A stretch of 64,000 nucleotides of DNA from NCBI RefSeq assembly GCF_000337595.1, contig NZ_AOIL01000051.1, positions 7,320-71,319 on the forward strand, read 5' to 3'. A model generated the notes under the pieces. It worked only from the letters and a program-made list of their open reading frames with translations, was not told the origin of the DNA and ran no database searches. The translations under genes and the position numbers were made by a program. The stretch comes from Natrialba taiwanensis DSM 12281 (GTDB lineage Archaea > Halobacteriota > Halobacteria > Halobacteriales > Natrialbaceae). This document shows, in pieces, positions 9,401 to 18,246 of the stretch (the first letter of the stretch is position 1; the number at the start of each line of letters is the position of its first letter).

Positions 9401-9966
9401 AGATGACCGAGCAGGTCGATCCGGAAATCGACGCTGAACTCCTCCGGAAGTACATCGCGTACGCCAAGCAGAACTGTCACCCGCGGATGACCGAGGAAGC
9501 TCGCGAGGCGATCCGAGACTTCTACGTTAACCTCCGTTCGAAGGGGACTGACGAGGACGCGGCCGTCCCCGTCACGGCGCGAAAACTCGAGGCACTGGTC
9601 CGCCTTTCGGAGGCGAGTGCACGAGTTCGGCTGTCGGATACCGTCGAGCAGTCGGATGCGGAGCGGGTGATCGAGATCGTTCGCTCGTGTCTCCAGGACG
9701 TGGGTGTGGATCCGGAGACGGGCGAGTTCGATGCGGACATCGTCGAGGCGGGGACGTCGAAGTCCCAGCGCGATCGGATCAAGAATCTCAAGCAACTCAT
9801 CAGCGATATCGAGGAGGAGTACGACGAGGGTGCGCCGGTCGATATCGTCATGGAGCGAGCCGAAGAGATCGGATTGGATCAATCGAAGGCAGAGCACGAG
9901 ATCGAGAAGCTAAAGCAGAAAGGAGAGGTGTACGAGCCGAGTATGGATACGCTGCGAACGACGTAA
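6448..9966 (+). CDS. mcm: Replicative helicase MCM, intein-containing precursor
   Basis: 1172-residue precursor; the extein is 700 residues after removal of the intein (residues 334-805), normal for haloarchaeal MCM. MCM is the hexameric 3'-5' DNA helicase of the archaeal replisome. The N-terminal OB region contains a zinc ribbon (C136-x2-C139, C158-x2-C161). The AAA+ core has Walker A GDPGTGK/S, split exactly by the intein, Walker B VLADQGIAAVDELDKM, sensor 1 LGAANPKYG and the arginine finger in LISRFDLIF. A C-terminal winged helix follows. Splicing is obligatory for ATP binding because the intein divides GTGK from S. The leaderless-type promoter is described separately. It is convergent with the TFB gene. 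Confidence 0.97.
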   Translation: MAQAGNSELVDAFEQFFRNYYDNEIKQLAQQYPNEQRSLHVDWQDLYRFDPDLADDILAQPEQLQRYAEEALRLYDLPIDVSLGQAHVRIKNLPETETPEIREIRARDMNSLVEVHGIVRKATDVRPKIEEAAFECQLCGTLSRVPQSSGDFQEPHECQGCERQGPFKVNFDQSEFVDSQKLRIQESPEGLRGGETPQSLDIHVEDDITGEVTPGDHVSATGVLRLEQQSNQGEKTPVFDFYMEGMSVDIDEEQFEDMDITDEDKKEIYEISNQEEVYEKMVASIAPSIYGYEQEKLAMTLQLFSGVTKHLPDGSRIRGDLHMLLIGDPGTGKCVRGDTKVTLADGRDVPIRELVESNLDNPKPIDDGWGDEVDFDVPSLQDDGTVASQRATKVWKREAPEQMYRIRTSSGRKLEVTPSHPLFVQQDGRFEPTVADDLTEGQFVAAPRCIETEGNDVLDVTFRSSQSRNAVQLELPEKWTPSLARLIGYIIAEGYVEQRDNKTGFVSVTNNDREVLDDATNALESLGLNVTERDPHEAKEAREVLCSAGEFVSFLKTLEPCILESSANQRVPDAIFAATDRTKSEFLKSFIEGEGHVSESQREITVASTSRNLLEDVRTLLLAVGIRSQIHERHNDSYRLRISGDAFAKYVTEIGFVTQRKQQAAEQYADTKGNSNLAIVPDIGSELRQIRESLSLTQAECGLPRSTYQNYERESKNPSRTGLRTVLTAFKGALPAKGTRSKDVAVPDGGSVRASINALEKYVDGDVCWDRIESIDSIEPTYEWVYDLEIDGTHNYVSNGIISHNSQMIGYIQNIAPRSVYTSGKGSSSAGLTAAAVRDDFGDGQQWTLEAGALVLADQGIAAVDELDKMRSEDRSAMHEALEQQKISVSKAGINATLKSRCSLLGAANPKYGRFDQYEPISEQIDLEPALISRFDLIFTVTDTPDEEKDRNLAEHILTTNYAGELTTQREQMTNLDVSQGELEEMTEQVDPEIDAELLRKYIAYAKQNCHPRMTEEAREAIRDFYVNLRSKGTDEDAAVPVTARKLEALVRLSEASARVRLSDTVEQSDAERVIEIVRSCLQDVGVDPETGEFDADIVEAGTSKSQRDRIKNLKQLISDIEEEYDEGAPVDIVMERAEEIGLDQSKAEHEIEKLKQKGEVYEPSMDTLRTT
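7447..8862 (+). mobile_element. MCM intein with LAGLIDADG endonuclease and HTH
   Basis: 472 residues inserted between Lys and Ser of the MCM Walker A motif. The splice junction has Cys1 (block A CVRGDTKVTLADG), block B TPSH at intein residues 84-87, and block F/G VYDLEIDGTHNYVSNGIISHN at 452-472, ending in His-Asn before extein Ser. Two dodecapeptide motifs of a homing endonuclease are present: LIGYIIAEGY (153-162) and FLKSFIEGEG (253-262). The acidic catalytic positions are Glu in both, where Asp is usual for one or both. An XRE-like helix-turn-helix (351-398) lies between the endonuclease and the C-terminal splicing block. Base composition is visibly more AT-rich than the extein DNA, a sign of horizontal acquisition. 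Nuclease activity is plausible, not proven. Confidence 0.93.
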
Positions 9967-10059
9967 TAGTCCCACGACCTGGAATGCGGCGGCAGCGCTC
10001 AAGACGGTCGAAAGAACACGGGGTCGGGCGGACGAGCGAGGAGGACGAGGCGGGACCGA

Positions 10060-10971
10060 TCAGGAGTCGGCAGAAAGCGAGCGGAGTTCGGTGAGTGTCG
10101 AGCGGATCGTTACTGTTGCGACATCGGCGACCTCGGCAGCGGCGGTTTGCGTGATCGATTCGGTGTGCGGACAGTCACAAGCAGCCTTGTAGAGGCAGGC
10201 AGCGGCGACGCCGCTTGGATTGCGGCCGCCGATGCGGTTGGCGGTGACGAGGGAATCCAGGTGCTCGCGGGCGCGGCGTTCGACGGCTGTGTCGAGATCG
10301 AGGTTCGAGGCGAAACGCGGGAGGTACTGACCGGGATCGATCGGGCCAGTTGGAAGGCCCAGATCACGGTTAAGCGCGTCGTATGCGGCTTTGAGTTCAG
10401 CTTCGGTGGCGGCGGCGATGGTGACGACTTCGTCGATCGTTCGGGGGAGCGATCGAACCCGACAACTTGTATAGACGCAGGCGGCGGCAAAGCCTTCGAT
10501 GGACCGGCCTTGCAGGAGATTTTCGGATTGGGCAGAGTCGAACAGCGCACAGGCTTGTTCACGGAGGCAGTCGGGAAGGGAGAGACGTGCCGTAATCCGT
10601 TTGATTTCGGTGAAGCCGAGAACCTGGTTGTACTCGGCTTTCGTCGAGATCGTGGCTCGAGTATGTTCGCGGCGGAGACGCGAGAGTTGTCGGCGTTTCC
10701 GGCCGGTAATACGGGTACTACGGTCGGGAACCGAGTCAGAACCGTAGCCGATCTGCGTCGAGAGACCGCGATCGTGTCGAGAACGGGTGAGCGGAGCGCC
10801 GGTTCGACGACGGTCAGTGTCGTCGTCCACAAACGAGCGCCACTCGGGACCGCGATCGATCGGGTCTTCGCCGAGAACGAGTCCACAGTCCTCACAGACG
10901 GTTTCGGTAGCTGTCAGTCGGAGGAACCCACCACACTCCGGACAGGTCGGAGACGAATCGGATTGTGCCAT
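10060..10971 (-). CDS. Transcription initiation factor B (TFB)
   Basis: 303 residues. An N-terminal zinc ribbon (CPECGG at 10-15 and CEDCG at about 32-36) recruits RNA polymerase, followed by a B-finger/linker segment and two cyclin-like repeats that bind TBP and the BRE. Repeat 1 contains RSIEGFAAACVYTSCR and repeat 2 contains NPSGVAAACLYKAAC, the usual cyclin-fold signatures. TFB bridges TBP-TATA complexes and polymerase. Haloarchaea carry several TFB paralogues with different promoter preferences; which one this is cannot be told here. It is slightly shorter than the usual ~315-330 residues because of a short linker. It is convergent with mcm. Confidence 0.93.
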   Translation of the reverse strand: MAQSDSSPTCPECGGFLRLTATETVCEDCGLVLGEDPIDRGPEWRSFVDDDTDRRRTGAPLTRSRHDRGLSTQIGYGSDSVPDRSTRITGRKRRQLSRLRREHTRATISTKAEYNQVLGFTEIKRITARLSLPDCLREQACALFDSAQSENLLQGRSIEGFAAACVYTSCRVRSLPRTIDEVVTIAAATEAELKAAYDALNRDLGLPTGPIDPGQYLPRFASNLDLDTAVERRAREHLDSLVTANRIGGRNPSGVAAACLYKAACDCPHTESITQTAAAEVADVATVTIRSTLTELRSLSADS

Positions 10972-11010
10972 CGGTAAGTAATCTTCGTATTGTGTTGAGT
11001 AATCCAGAGT

Positions 11011-11020
11011 ATTTAAAATA
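11011..11020 (-). promoter_or_regulatory. TATA box of the TFB gene
   Basis: On the minus strand TATTTTAAAT lies about 45 bp before the ATG at 10971, which predicts a transcription start near 10990 and a leader of roughly 20 nt. The surrounding region is AT-rich relative to the genome. Confidence 0.45.
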
Positions 11021-11182
11021 ATCGAAATGTAGAAAACTAAGAGTAATCGTAACGGAACGGAACATGTTTTCGAGGAAGAGGCAAAGTGAAAAAAGAGCGT
11101 CGAACGGCCACCGGTTTTGACAGACGACGGGTCGTTTTATGCATCTGTTCAGTGGAGTGGACAGACAGGATCAGGGATCGAG

Positions 11183-12028
11183 ATGATAGGGACACAGGCG
11201 AGACGGCATCAGTCTCCGCTCACGTCGAGTTCAGAACGGCGGCTGCCACACGTTGGATCGATGACGTTGCGACACGGACTGTTCGTGAACTGGCCGGTCG
11301 ATCCCGAGCGGATTCGGCCCCACGTTCCGTCCGAGTTGACGGTCGACACCCGGGACGGCACGGCGTGGCTTAGCGTGCTCCCGCTCGTGCTCACGAACGT
11401 CGGTTTCCGCGGGACACCGTCGAGTACGCGAGTCGCGTTTGCGGAACTCAACGTTAGAACGTACGTGACGTACCGCGGTGATCCGGGGCTGTACTTTTTC
11501 AGTGTCGATGTCGGCCAGCAACTCCTCGCAAGCGTCGCCGGATTGCTCACTCGACTCCCGGTTTTCCCCGCGGAGATGCACGTCAGTGGCAGCGGTGAGG
11601 GCGTTCGGTTTTCGAGTCGGCGACTGCGGGCATCCAGTTGGCAGCGACGGTTCCAAGACGCGATGCGATCGGAGCGGAAAGCCGAAGCAACGAGAGCGGC
11701 GAATGCGAATGTGGATGTGGGTGTGGATGGCGATACGGAACCGCCCTGGTTCGCCGCAACGTATCGTCCAACCGGCCCGGTCGAGACGCCCGGTTCGGGA
11801 ACACTCGAACACTGGTTGACCGAACGGAGGCGATTCTATGCGCCGAATCGCGACAGCGTGCTGGTCGGCGAAGTCGCACACGACCCGTGGCCGCTCCAGC
11901 CGGCCGAGGTGACCATCACCGAGAATACGATGTTCGACGCGCTCGGACTGGCACCGACACGCGCTGAGCCACTCGTCTACTACTGCGACGAACTCGAGAT
12001 GACGGGCTCGATCCCACGCCGACGCTGA
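11183..12028 (+). CDS. DUF2071 (YqjF-like) protein
   Basis: 281 residues from ATG 11183 (in-frame TTG 11117 would extend it). It contains the family hallmarks HGLFVNWPVDPERIRPHVP near the N-terminus, a central TYVTYRGDPGLYFFSVD segment and a C-terminal YAPNRDSVLVGEVAHDPWPLQPAEVTI. DUF2071/YqjF proteins are cytosolic, of the acetoacetate-decarboxylase-like fold, without a proven reaction. A low-complexity insert (about residues 155-185, rich in Ala, Asn, Val, Asp) interrupts the middle. It is divergent from the TFB gene; nothing in the neighbourhood points to a pathway. Confidence 0.8.
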   Translation: MIGTQARRHQSPLTSSSERRLPHVGSMTLRHGLFVNWPVDPERIRPHVPSELTVDTRDGTAWLSVLPLVLTNVGFRGTPSSTRVAFAELNVRTYVTYRGDPGLYFFSVDVGQQLLASVAGLLTRLPVFPAEMHVSGSGEGVRFSSRRLRASSWQRRFQDAMRSERKAEATRAANANVDVGVDGDTEPPWFAATYRPTGPVETPGSGTLEHWLTERRRFYAPNRDSVLVGEVAHDPWPLQPAEVTITENTMFDALGLAPTRAEPLVYYCDELEMTGSIPRRR

Positions 12029-12196
12029 ACGGGGTTCTGGTGGGGATAATCAGAAATCAGAATTTCCGCCGGTAGAGACATCGTCGTGGGCAAATAGGAT
12101 ATTCAGTAGACATATTTGTAGCGGGGTTGAACGGTTCCTGCCGAGATCGATAGATATGTTACTATCATCCGAGATAATTATTATGGCACACAATCG

Positions 12197-13642
12197 ATGG
12201 CACTCTCAGAGACAGACACAGCCTCCGGGAATCAGAACTCGTTCGTGTACGTAGTTGCGGGGTTAGCCGCGCTCAACGGTCTTCTATTCGGGTTCGATAC
12301 CGGCGTGATTTCCGGTGCAATGCTGTACATCAAGGACACGTTCGACATAACGGTGTTATTCGGTCAGTCGATCCACCCGTCTCTCGTCGAAGGGGTGATC
12401 GTCAGCGGCGCGATGGTCGGGGCGATCGTCGGTGCCGCGCTCGGCGGTCGGCTGGCGGATCGGATCGGACGCCGGCGGCTCATCTTGACCGGGGCCGTCG
12501 TGTTTTTCATCGGCTCGCTCATCATGGCGATTGCGCCGACCACTGAGGTACTGATCGTCGGTCGTATCCTCGACGGCGTTGGCGTCGGCTTTGCCTCCGT
12601 TGTCGGACCGCTGTATATCTCGGAGATCGCACCGCCGAAGATCCGCGGATCGCTGGTGGCGTTAAACCAACTGACGATTACGAGCGGGATCCTCATCGCC
12701 TACATCGTGAACTACGCGTTCTCGAGCGGCGGCGAGTGGCGCTGGATGCTCGGCCTCGGGATGGTCCCCGCAGCGATCCTGTTCGTCGGGATGCTGTTCA
12801 TGCCCGAGAGCCCGCGCTGGCTCTACGAACACGGCGACGAGGAGACCGCCCGCGACGTGCTCTCGCGGATTCGAACCGAGGGACAGATCGACGCCGAGTT
12901 GCGCGAAATCACCGAGACCATCCAGAGCGAAACCGGGGGCCTGCGCGATCTGTTCCAGCCGTGGATCGTTCCGATGCTCGTCGTCGGCAGCGGACTGGCA
13001 ATATTCCAGCAAGTGACCGGGATCAACGCGGTCATGTACTACGCGCCGCGGATCCTCGAGTCGACCGGATTCGGAGATACGAACTCGATTCTCGCAACCG
13101 TCGCAATCGGTGTCGTCAACGTCATCATGACCGCCGTCGCGGTGGCGTTGATCGACCGAACCGGTCGCCGACCGCTGCTTCTAACCGGGCTCGCCGGAAT
13201 GACGGCGACGCTCGGCATTGCCGGCCTCGTCTACTATCTGCCCGGCCTCTCGGGCGGACTCGGTGTGCTCGCGACCGGCAGCCTGATGCTTTACGTGGCG
13301 TTCTTTGCCATCGGTCTCGGACCGGCGTTCTGGCTGCTCATCTCGGAAATCTATCCGATGGAGGTCCGCGGCATCGCGATGGGGGTTGTGACAGTACTCA
13401 ACTGGGCCGCAAACCTGCTCATTTCGCTCACGTTCCTCCGCCTCGTCGATGTCATCGGGCAGTCCGGAACGTTCTGGCTGTACGGCATCCTCTCGCTCGT
13501 CGCCCTCGTCTTCTGTTACCGGCTCGTCCCGGAAACGAAGGGGCGCTCGCTCGAGGAGATCGAGGCCGACCTCCGGAACACCTCTATCGGAGCCGATCCG
13601 TCCGAGACGGACCCGACCGACGCCGTTCAAACGGACGACTGA
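12197..13642 (+). CDS. Sugar porter family MFS transporter
   Basis: 481 residues with about twelve membrane helices. Sugar-porter signatures are complete: GLLFGFDTGVISGA in helix 1, GGRLADRIGRRR in loop 2-3, PESPRWLYEHG after helix 6, QQVTGINAVMYYAP in helix 7, and PETKGRSLEEIE after helix 12. The family imports hexoses, pentoses or inositol by proton or sodium symport, or by facilitated diffusion. Substrate cannot be read from the sequence, and no sugar-catabolic gene is adjacent. An ATG at 12183 is in another frame and is not used. The C-terminus is a hydrophilic acidic tail typical of halophiles. Confidence 0.9.
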   Translation: MALSETDTASGNQNSFVYVVAGLAALNGLLFGFDTGVISGAMLYIKDTFDITVLFGQSIHPSLVEGVIVSGAMVGAIVGAALGGRLADRIGRRRLILTGAVVFFIGSLIMAIAPTTEVLIVGRILDGVGVGFASVVGPLYISEIAPPKIRGSLVALNQLTITSGILIAYIVNYAFSSGGEWRWMLGLGMVPAAILFVGMLFMPESPRWLYEHGDEETARDVLSRIRTEGQIDAELREITETIQSETGGLRDLFQPWIVPMLVVGSGLAIFQQVTGINAVMYYAPRILESTGFGDTNSILATVAIGVVNVIMTAVAVALIDRTGRRPLLLTGLAGMTATLGIAGLVYYLPGLSGGLGVLATGSLMLYVAFFAIGLGPAFWLLISEIYPMEVRGIAMGVVTVLNWAANLLISLTFLRLVDVIGQSGTFWLYGILSLVALVFCYRLVPETKGRSLEEIEADLRNTSIGADPSETDPTDAVQTDD

Positions 13643-13781
13643 CACCGACTGACGATAGACGACAGCGACAAACGATGTTCGAAGCCGAACTGAAGTGATG
13701 TGAACTGCACTCGGTTCGCCGGTCACTCACTTTTTCCTCCCGAACCCGCATCATTATCTCCGGTAGTCGCCTGCATCGACT

Positions 13782-14393
13782 ATGGACGGACCAACACTGT
13801 TTCACCTCCACTTCAATACACCCGACATAGAGAGCGCGGCCGAACGACTCGAGCGAGAGGGACTCCCCTGCAAGCGCCGTTTCGGGACCGTTCGTGGAGA
13901 GAGTCGATCGTTCGGGCCCGAAGACGCCGTTCCGGACGAGTTCAGATTCAAGCTCCAGGTCCATCGTCGAGGGAACGTCGATATCACGCTCGCCCCCGGG
14001 AAGCGCCCCCGAATTGATCATCTCGGCCTTCGCAGTTCGGATTTCGATGGGACACTAGAGCGGGCGCGCGCTCGCGGCTCGTCCGTTCGGCAGAACAGCC
14101 GGCGGACGTTCGTGATGACGCCGTGGACGTTCCGGGTGGAATTGCATCCGAGGGCTGACGAGGAGCGGGAAACGGCGGAACGGAGTGAGAGTGACGATGC
14201 CGTATACCGGATCGAAGACGCGCTGCTCTCGGTGCCGGACGCCGGTGCGGTGCGGACGTATTTCGATGCCGTATTCGGGGATGTGCCGCAGTTGGCGATC
14301 GAATCCGGCGAGGAGATCTGGCTGGAAGAGTTCACGATCGCGACCGACGACGAAACGACGACACTGGACGTAGCGGAGCTACTCGGTGCGTAG
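13782..14393 (+). CDS. VOC (glyoxalase/bleomycin-resistance)-like protein
   Basis: 203 residues. Residues 1-75 and 76-125 resemble the paired beta-alpha-beta modules of the vicinal-oxygen-chelate fold: FHLHFNTPDIESAAERLEREGL at the start and DHLGLRSSDFDGTLERARARG in the middle, each beginning with a His in the position of a metal ligand. The last 70 residues form a further alpha/beta segment. It may be a metal-dependent enzyme of the VOC superfamily, but the full metal set (two His, two Glu) is not clear, so it may be non-catalytic. It stands alone, convergent with the alanine dehydrogenase homologue. Confidence 0.6.
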   Translation: MDGPTLFHLHFNTPDIESAAERLEREGLPCKRRFGTVRGESRSFGPEDAVPDEFRFKLQVHRRGNVDITLAPGKRPRIDHLGLRSSDFDGTLERARARGSSVRQNSRRTFVMTPWTFRVELHPRADEERETAERSESDDAVYRIEDALLSVPDAGAVRTYFDAVFGDVPQLAIESGEEIWLEEFTIATDDETTTLDVAELLGA

Positions 14394-14487
14394 ATAGCGT
14401 TCGGTTCAGTCGCCGGGTGCCATACTGGGTCGAAATGAGAGTCAGAAGTCACCGGACAGGAGACGGAGCCGGTACCGTACCGTACTT

Positions 14488-15540
14488 TTACTGGACGTCC
14501 GTATCGATCAGCCCGAACCGCGAGCCGCTGTCGCTCTCGCTCGCGTTTTCGTACACCACGTGTGCTGCGGCAACGTCCTGAATTGCCAGTCCCGTCGAGT
14601 CGAACACCGTCACATCCGTCTCAGCCGTGCGGCCGTCCGTCGTGCCGACGACGAGTTCACCGAGTTCGGCGTGGATGTCGGCGTCGGTGAGCGTGCCGTC
14701 GGTGTAGGGCACGTTGATCTCGCCGGAGTGAGTGCACTGCTCGTGGTCGTCGATGACGACCGTCGCCGCCTGCAAAAGCTCGTCTGCGAGTTCGTGTTTG
14801 CCCTCGGCGTCGGCACCGATGGCGTTGATATGCGTGTGCTCACCGACATCCTCGGGCGTGACGACCGGGTCGCGGACGGGCGTCACCGTCGAGAGCACGT
14901 CACAGTGGCCGGCCTCGGAAATCGAACCGGCGCGCACGGTGAACTCGTCGTCGTAGGCGTCGATGAAGCGCTGGACGCGTTCCTCGTCGAGATCCGAGAC
15001 GACGACCTCCTCGATCGGGCGAATCTCGCTGATCGCGTCGAGTTGGGTGTACGATTGGACGCCCGCGCCGACGAGACCGAGGCTCGTCGCGTCGGAGACG
15101 GCGAGGTGGTCCGTCGCGACGGCGGCGGCGGCTCCGGTCCGTTTCATCGTCAGCGTCGTTCCGTCCATGATCGCGAGCGGGAACGCGGTTTCGGGGTCCG
15201 AGTAGATCATCGTCCCCAGCACGGTCGGCAGGTCGTGGTCGGTCGGGTTGTCAGGGTGGACGTTGACCCATTTCAGGCCGGCGGCGTCCCACCCACCGGC
15301 AGCGTCAGCATCCCGCTGCGATCCTGACTGGCTCGAGGAGGCGTCGCTCCCTCGGACGTTCAGGTAGGCCGGCATCGAGCGGAAGTCCCCGTTGTATTGG
15401 GGTAAATCGATATAGGACTTGGCCGGCATCTGGGTGTCTCCCCGTTCGAACGCGCCAAACGCCTGTTCGACTGCGTCGATGAGAGCCCCCATCCGAATGT
15501 TCTCGTCGACATCGTCGCTATCTAGCAGAATCGTGTTCAT
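14488..15540 (-). CDS. Alanine dehydrogenase / ornithine cyclodeaminase family
   Basis: 350 residues from ATG 15540. It contains the Rossmann nucleotide motif LGLVGAGVQSYTQ, the family segment AAGLKWVNVHPDNP with the substrate-site Lys, and MDGTTLTMKRTGAAAAVAT that contacts ligand and cofactor. The family (OCD/mu-crystallin) includes NAD-dependent archaeal alanine dehydrogenase and ornithine cyclodeaminase. The sequence does not settle which reaction is run; alanine dehydrogenase is the common archaeal activity. An unusual 20-25 residue Ser/Gln/Asp-rich insert follows YLNVRG, just before the catalytic Lys segment. It is separated from the thermosome gene by about 190 bp. Confidence 0.8.
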   Translation of the reverse strand: MNTILLDSDDVDENIRMGALIDAVEQAFGAFERGDTQMPAKSYIDLPQYNGDFRSMPAYLNVRGSDASSSQSGSQRDADAAGGWDAAGLKWVNVHPDNPTDHDLPTVLGTMIYSDPETAFPLAIMDGTTLTMKRTGAAAAVATDHLAVSDATSLGLVGAGVQSYTQLDAISEIRPIEEVVVSDLDEERVQRFIDAYDDEFTVRAGSISEAGHCDVLSTVTPVRDPVVTPEDVGEHTHINAIGADAEGKHELADELLQAATVVIDDHEQCTHSGEINVPYTDGTLTDADIHAELGELVVGTTDGRTAETDVTVFDSTGLAIQDVAAAHVVYENASESDSGSRFGLIDTDVQ

Positions 15541-15732
15541 ATCCGCGAATATTGCGGGCGGCACCTTAAGTGATTCTTCCTGGCCACGGCGTGAGTGTGA
15601 ACTCGGCTCGAGCGACGAGTTAAGCCGTCGCTATCCAGTTTAGGAGCGGATGCCGAACGGCAAACGGCAGAAAATGGGCCGCCGAAAGCGGTTGCGATGG
15701 TGGTCGGGAAGCCGCAGGGGGTTATCCCTCGC

Positions 15733-17409
15733 TTACATCATGCCGCCCATACCGCCACCCATGCCGCCCATACCGCCCATGCCACCGGCACCGCCGGCAG
15801 GCATGTCTTCCTCGTCATCATCGTCGGCAACCGCGAGGTCGCCGGCGGCGATGACATCGTCGATGCGAAGCAGCATGACAGCCGCTTCGGTGGCGGATTC
15901 GATGGCCTGGGTCTTCACGCGAAGCGGCTCGTAGACGCCTTCCTCGCCCATGTCGATGGTGTCGCCGGTGAACGCGTCCAGTCCGGCAGCCTCGTTGCCG
16001 CCGTCGTGGTCGGCGCGCAGTTCGACGAGCGAGTCGATGGGGTCGAGTCCTGCGTTCTCGGCCAGCGTGCGTGGGATGACTTCGAGTGCGTCCGCGAAGG
16101 CCTCGACGGCGAGCTGTTCGCGCCCGCCGACGGAGTCGGCGTAGTCACGCAGCGCAAGCGAGAGTTCGACTTCGGGCGCGCCGCCGCCGGCGAGCACCTT
16201 GCCGTCCTCGAGGGTCGTCCGCACCACACCGAGGGAGTCCTCGATGGCGCGGTCGACCTCGTCGATGACGTGCTCGGTGCCGCCCCGGAGGATGAGCGTG
16301 ACGGCCTGTGCGTCGTCGACGTCCTCAACGAAGATGCGCTGGTCGCCGGCGATCTCCTTCTGGGCGACGCTGCCGGCGAAGCCGAGGTCGTCCTCGGTCA
16401 GGTCATCGACCGTGGAGACCGGCGTTGCGCCGGTTGCGCGAGCGAGCTGAGACTGGTCGCTGGACTTGACGCGGCGGACGGCGATGATGCCCTCCTGTGC
16501 GAGGTAGTGCTGGGCCATGTCGTCGATGCCGCCGTCGACGAAGACGACGTCAGCGCCGACGTCGGCGACCTGCTCGGCCATCTCGCGAAGCTGGGCCTCC
16601 TCCTGCTCTAAGAACTGCTCGAGCTGGTCGGGATCGGTGACGTTGACTTCGGCGTCGATCTCGGTCTCTTTGATCTCGAGGTCGCCGTTGACGATCGCGA
16701 CCGAGGCGTCCTCGGCGAAGTACGGCATGTTGTCGGAGACGCGCTCCTTGTCGACGATGACGCCCTCGACGAGTTCGGAGTTCTCGGTCGAGCTACCGAC
16801 GACCTTCTCGACTTTGACGTTGTCGGTGTCGACGTCGTCGCCGTCGGAGACGGACTGGACGGCGTCGACGACGAGATCGGCGAGCAGATCGCGAGCGTTC
16901 TCCGCGCCCTTGCCGGTCATCGCGGTGGCGGCGATCTGGTGAAGGATTTCGTCGTCATCCTCGTCGACGTCGACTGCGATCTCTTCGAGGGCCGCCGTGG
17001 CCTCTTCGGCGGCCTGGCGGTATCCCTGCGCGAGCGTGGTTGCGTGAATGTCCTGATCGAGCAGGTCCTCGGCCTGGCTCAGGAGTTCACCGGCGACGAC
17101 GACGGCGCTCGTGGTGCCGTCGCCGACCTCGTCCTCCTGGGTTTCGGCGACTTCGACGATCATGTCGGCCGCCGGGTGGTCGATTTCCATCTCCGAGAGG
17201 AGGGTGACGCCGTCGTTCGTCACGATGACGTTGCCCGAGGAATCGACGAGCATCTTGTCCATCCCCTTCGGTCCGAGTGTCGTGCGGACGGACTCGGCAA
17301 CGGCCTTGCCGGCCTGTACGTTCATCGACTGCGCGTCTTTCCCGGAGGTTCGCTGGCTGTCCTCCGAGAGAACGATAAGGGGCTGGTTGCCCATCTGCTG
17401 TTGCGCCAT
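15733..17409 (-). CDS. thsA: Thermosome subunit (group II chaperonin)
   Basis: 558 residues. This is the archaeal CCT-like ATP-driven folding chamber subunit. Visible motifs are [13 protein letters not shown] in the equatorial domain, the [18 protein letters not shown]-binding motif, and [20 protein letters not shown] near residue 370-390. The C-terminus is a Gly-Gly-Met repeat tail that projects into the cavity, characteristic of haloarchaeal thermosomes. I choose ATG 17409 (MAQQQMG); an in-frame start two codons earlier is possible. Haloarchaea usually have two or three paralogues forming hetero-oligomers; the alpha-type assignment is tentative. The strong TATA element upstream fits high or heat-inducible expression. 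Confidence 0.95.
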   Translation of the reverse strand: MAQQQMGNQPLIVLSEDSQRTSGKDAQSMNVQAGKAVAESVRTTLGPKGMDKMLVDSSGNVIVTNDGVTLLSEMEIDHPAADMIVEVAETQEDEVGDGTTSAVVVAGELLSQAEDLLDQDIHATTLAQGYRQAAEEATAALEEIAVDVDEDDDEILHQIAATAMTGKGAENARDLLADLVVDAVQSVSDGDDVDTDNVKVEKVVGSSTENSELVEGVIVDKERVSDNMPYFAEDASVAIVNGDLEIKETEIDAEVNVTDPDQLEQFLEQEEAQLREMAEQVADVGADVVFVDGGIDDMAQHYLAQEGIIAVRRVKSSDQSQLARATGATPVSTVDDLTEDDLGFAGSVAQKEIAGDQRIFVEDVDDAQAVTLILRGGTEHVIDEVDRAIEDSLGVVRTTLEDGKVLAGGGAPEVELSLALRDYADSVGGREQLAVEAFADALEVIPRTLAENAGLDPIDSLVELRADHDGGNEAAGLDAFTGDTIDMGEEGVYEPLRVKTQAIESATEAAVMLLRIDDVIAAGDLAVADDDDEEDMPAGGAGGMGGMGGMGGGMGGMM

Positions 17410-17435
17410 AGTCACCTGAAGGATTGATTGTTATT

Positions 17436-17450
17436 CTATATAAATATTTT
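17436..17450 (-). promoter_or_regulatory. Thermosome promoter TATA element
   Basis: The minus strand reads AAAATATTTATATAG, centred about 34 bp before the ATG at 17409. The start of transcription should fall about 9 nt before the ATG, so the leader is very short. The long TATA run resembles heat-shock-responsive haloarchaeal promoters. Confidence 0.6.
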
Positions 17451-17561
17451 GGTGTCGATTCACTCAGAGCGCCTGAATCGACGGGGGCTATCGCTTCGAG
17501 AGAGAACGACCGGCGGTTATTTATGAGTGAACCGAACGAAAAACGGGAGTCAAGCGACAGA

Positions 17562-18122
17562 TCAAGACGATCCGGAGCCGGGGAAGCGGTGGTACTGCAT
17601 CCCCTGATGTTTCATCTCGTTGTGTCGCTCCTCCAGGAACGAGTAAACGGTGCCGTGTGGCGCGCCGTCGAGAAGCATCTCTGCGGCGCTGCGGACCGCA
17701 TCGACTTGCGGTGGCGTGCCGATGATACCGAGCGTCGAGCCGTAGATAACGACCGATGCGCCCGACAGTTCCTCCATGAGTTCCCGCGTTCGGCCGCCTT
17801 CGCCGATGAGCCGGCCCTTCTGGCGCTTCAGGTCGTTCTTGTTCCGGGCCGCCGCGTCGATGTCGACGACGTCGAACAGCACCATGTCGTCTTCGAGCAA
17901 CTGCAGCGCCTCCTCGGGAGCGAATCCGCGCCCGATCGCACGGACGATTTCGGGGGCTTTGAGGCCGCGAACGGGGTCGCCGACCGTCTCGACGGCGACG
18001 GCACCGTCCTCCGAGTCGATATCCAACCGCACTTCGGCTTCCGCCTCGATCTCGCGCATCGTCTCGCCGCCCTCGCCGATGAGAACTCCGATCCGGTCCT
18101 GCGGAATCTTCACGTGCTGCAT
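17562..18122 (-). CDS. KH-domain RNA-binding protein (Dim2/Pno1-like)
   Basis: 186 residues from ATG 18122 (MQHVKIPQDRIG). Two KH domains each carry the GxxG loop: IGEGGETMREIE at about residues 14-25 and IGEGGRTRELMEE at about 105-120. The layout matches archaeal Dim2/Pno1 homologues, which bind 16S rRNA near its 3' end during small-subunit maturation and are often found with RIO1 kinase. A RIO1 gene lies 4 kb away (21763-22638) on the same strand, though several genes separate them. The longer frame upstream has an improbable Cys/Trp-rich N-terminus and is rejected. Confidence 0.85.
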   Translation of the reverse strand: MQHVKIPQDRIGVLIGEGGETMREIEAEAEVRLDIDSEDGAVAVETVGDPVRGLKAPEIVRAIGRGFAPEEALQLLEDDMVLFDVVDIDAAARNKNDLKRQKGRLIGEGGRTRELMEELSGASVVIYGSTLGIIGTPPQVDAVRSAAEMLLDGAPHGTVYSFLEERHNEMKHQGMQYHRFPGSGSS

Positions 18123-18246
18123 ACACTCGGGTATTCGCTGCGTGAGGTTAAGACCTTGGTCCCCGCGCCAGCACCAACACCAACACCAGCGCCGCCGATC
18201 CGCCCGCGGGGCCGACAACTATACTCGAGTTCAGCGTACCGGTCGT

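Noticed and set aside
15697-16611. Plus-strand frame over the thermosome gene
   Set aside because: Shadow of the real minus-strand gene; Gly/His-rich translation without domain.
18123-18218. N-terminal extension of the KH-domain protein
   Set aside because: Cys/Trp repeats (WCWCWCW) come from a repetitive DNA stretch; ATG 18122 fits the family start.
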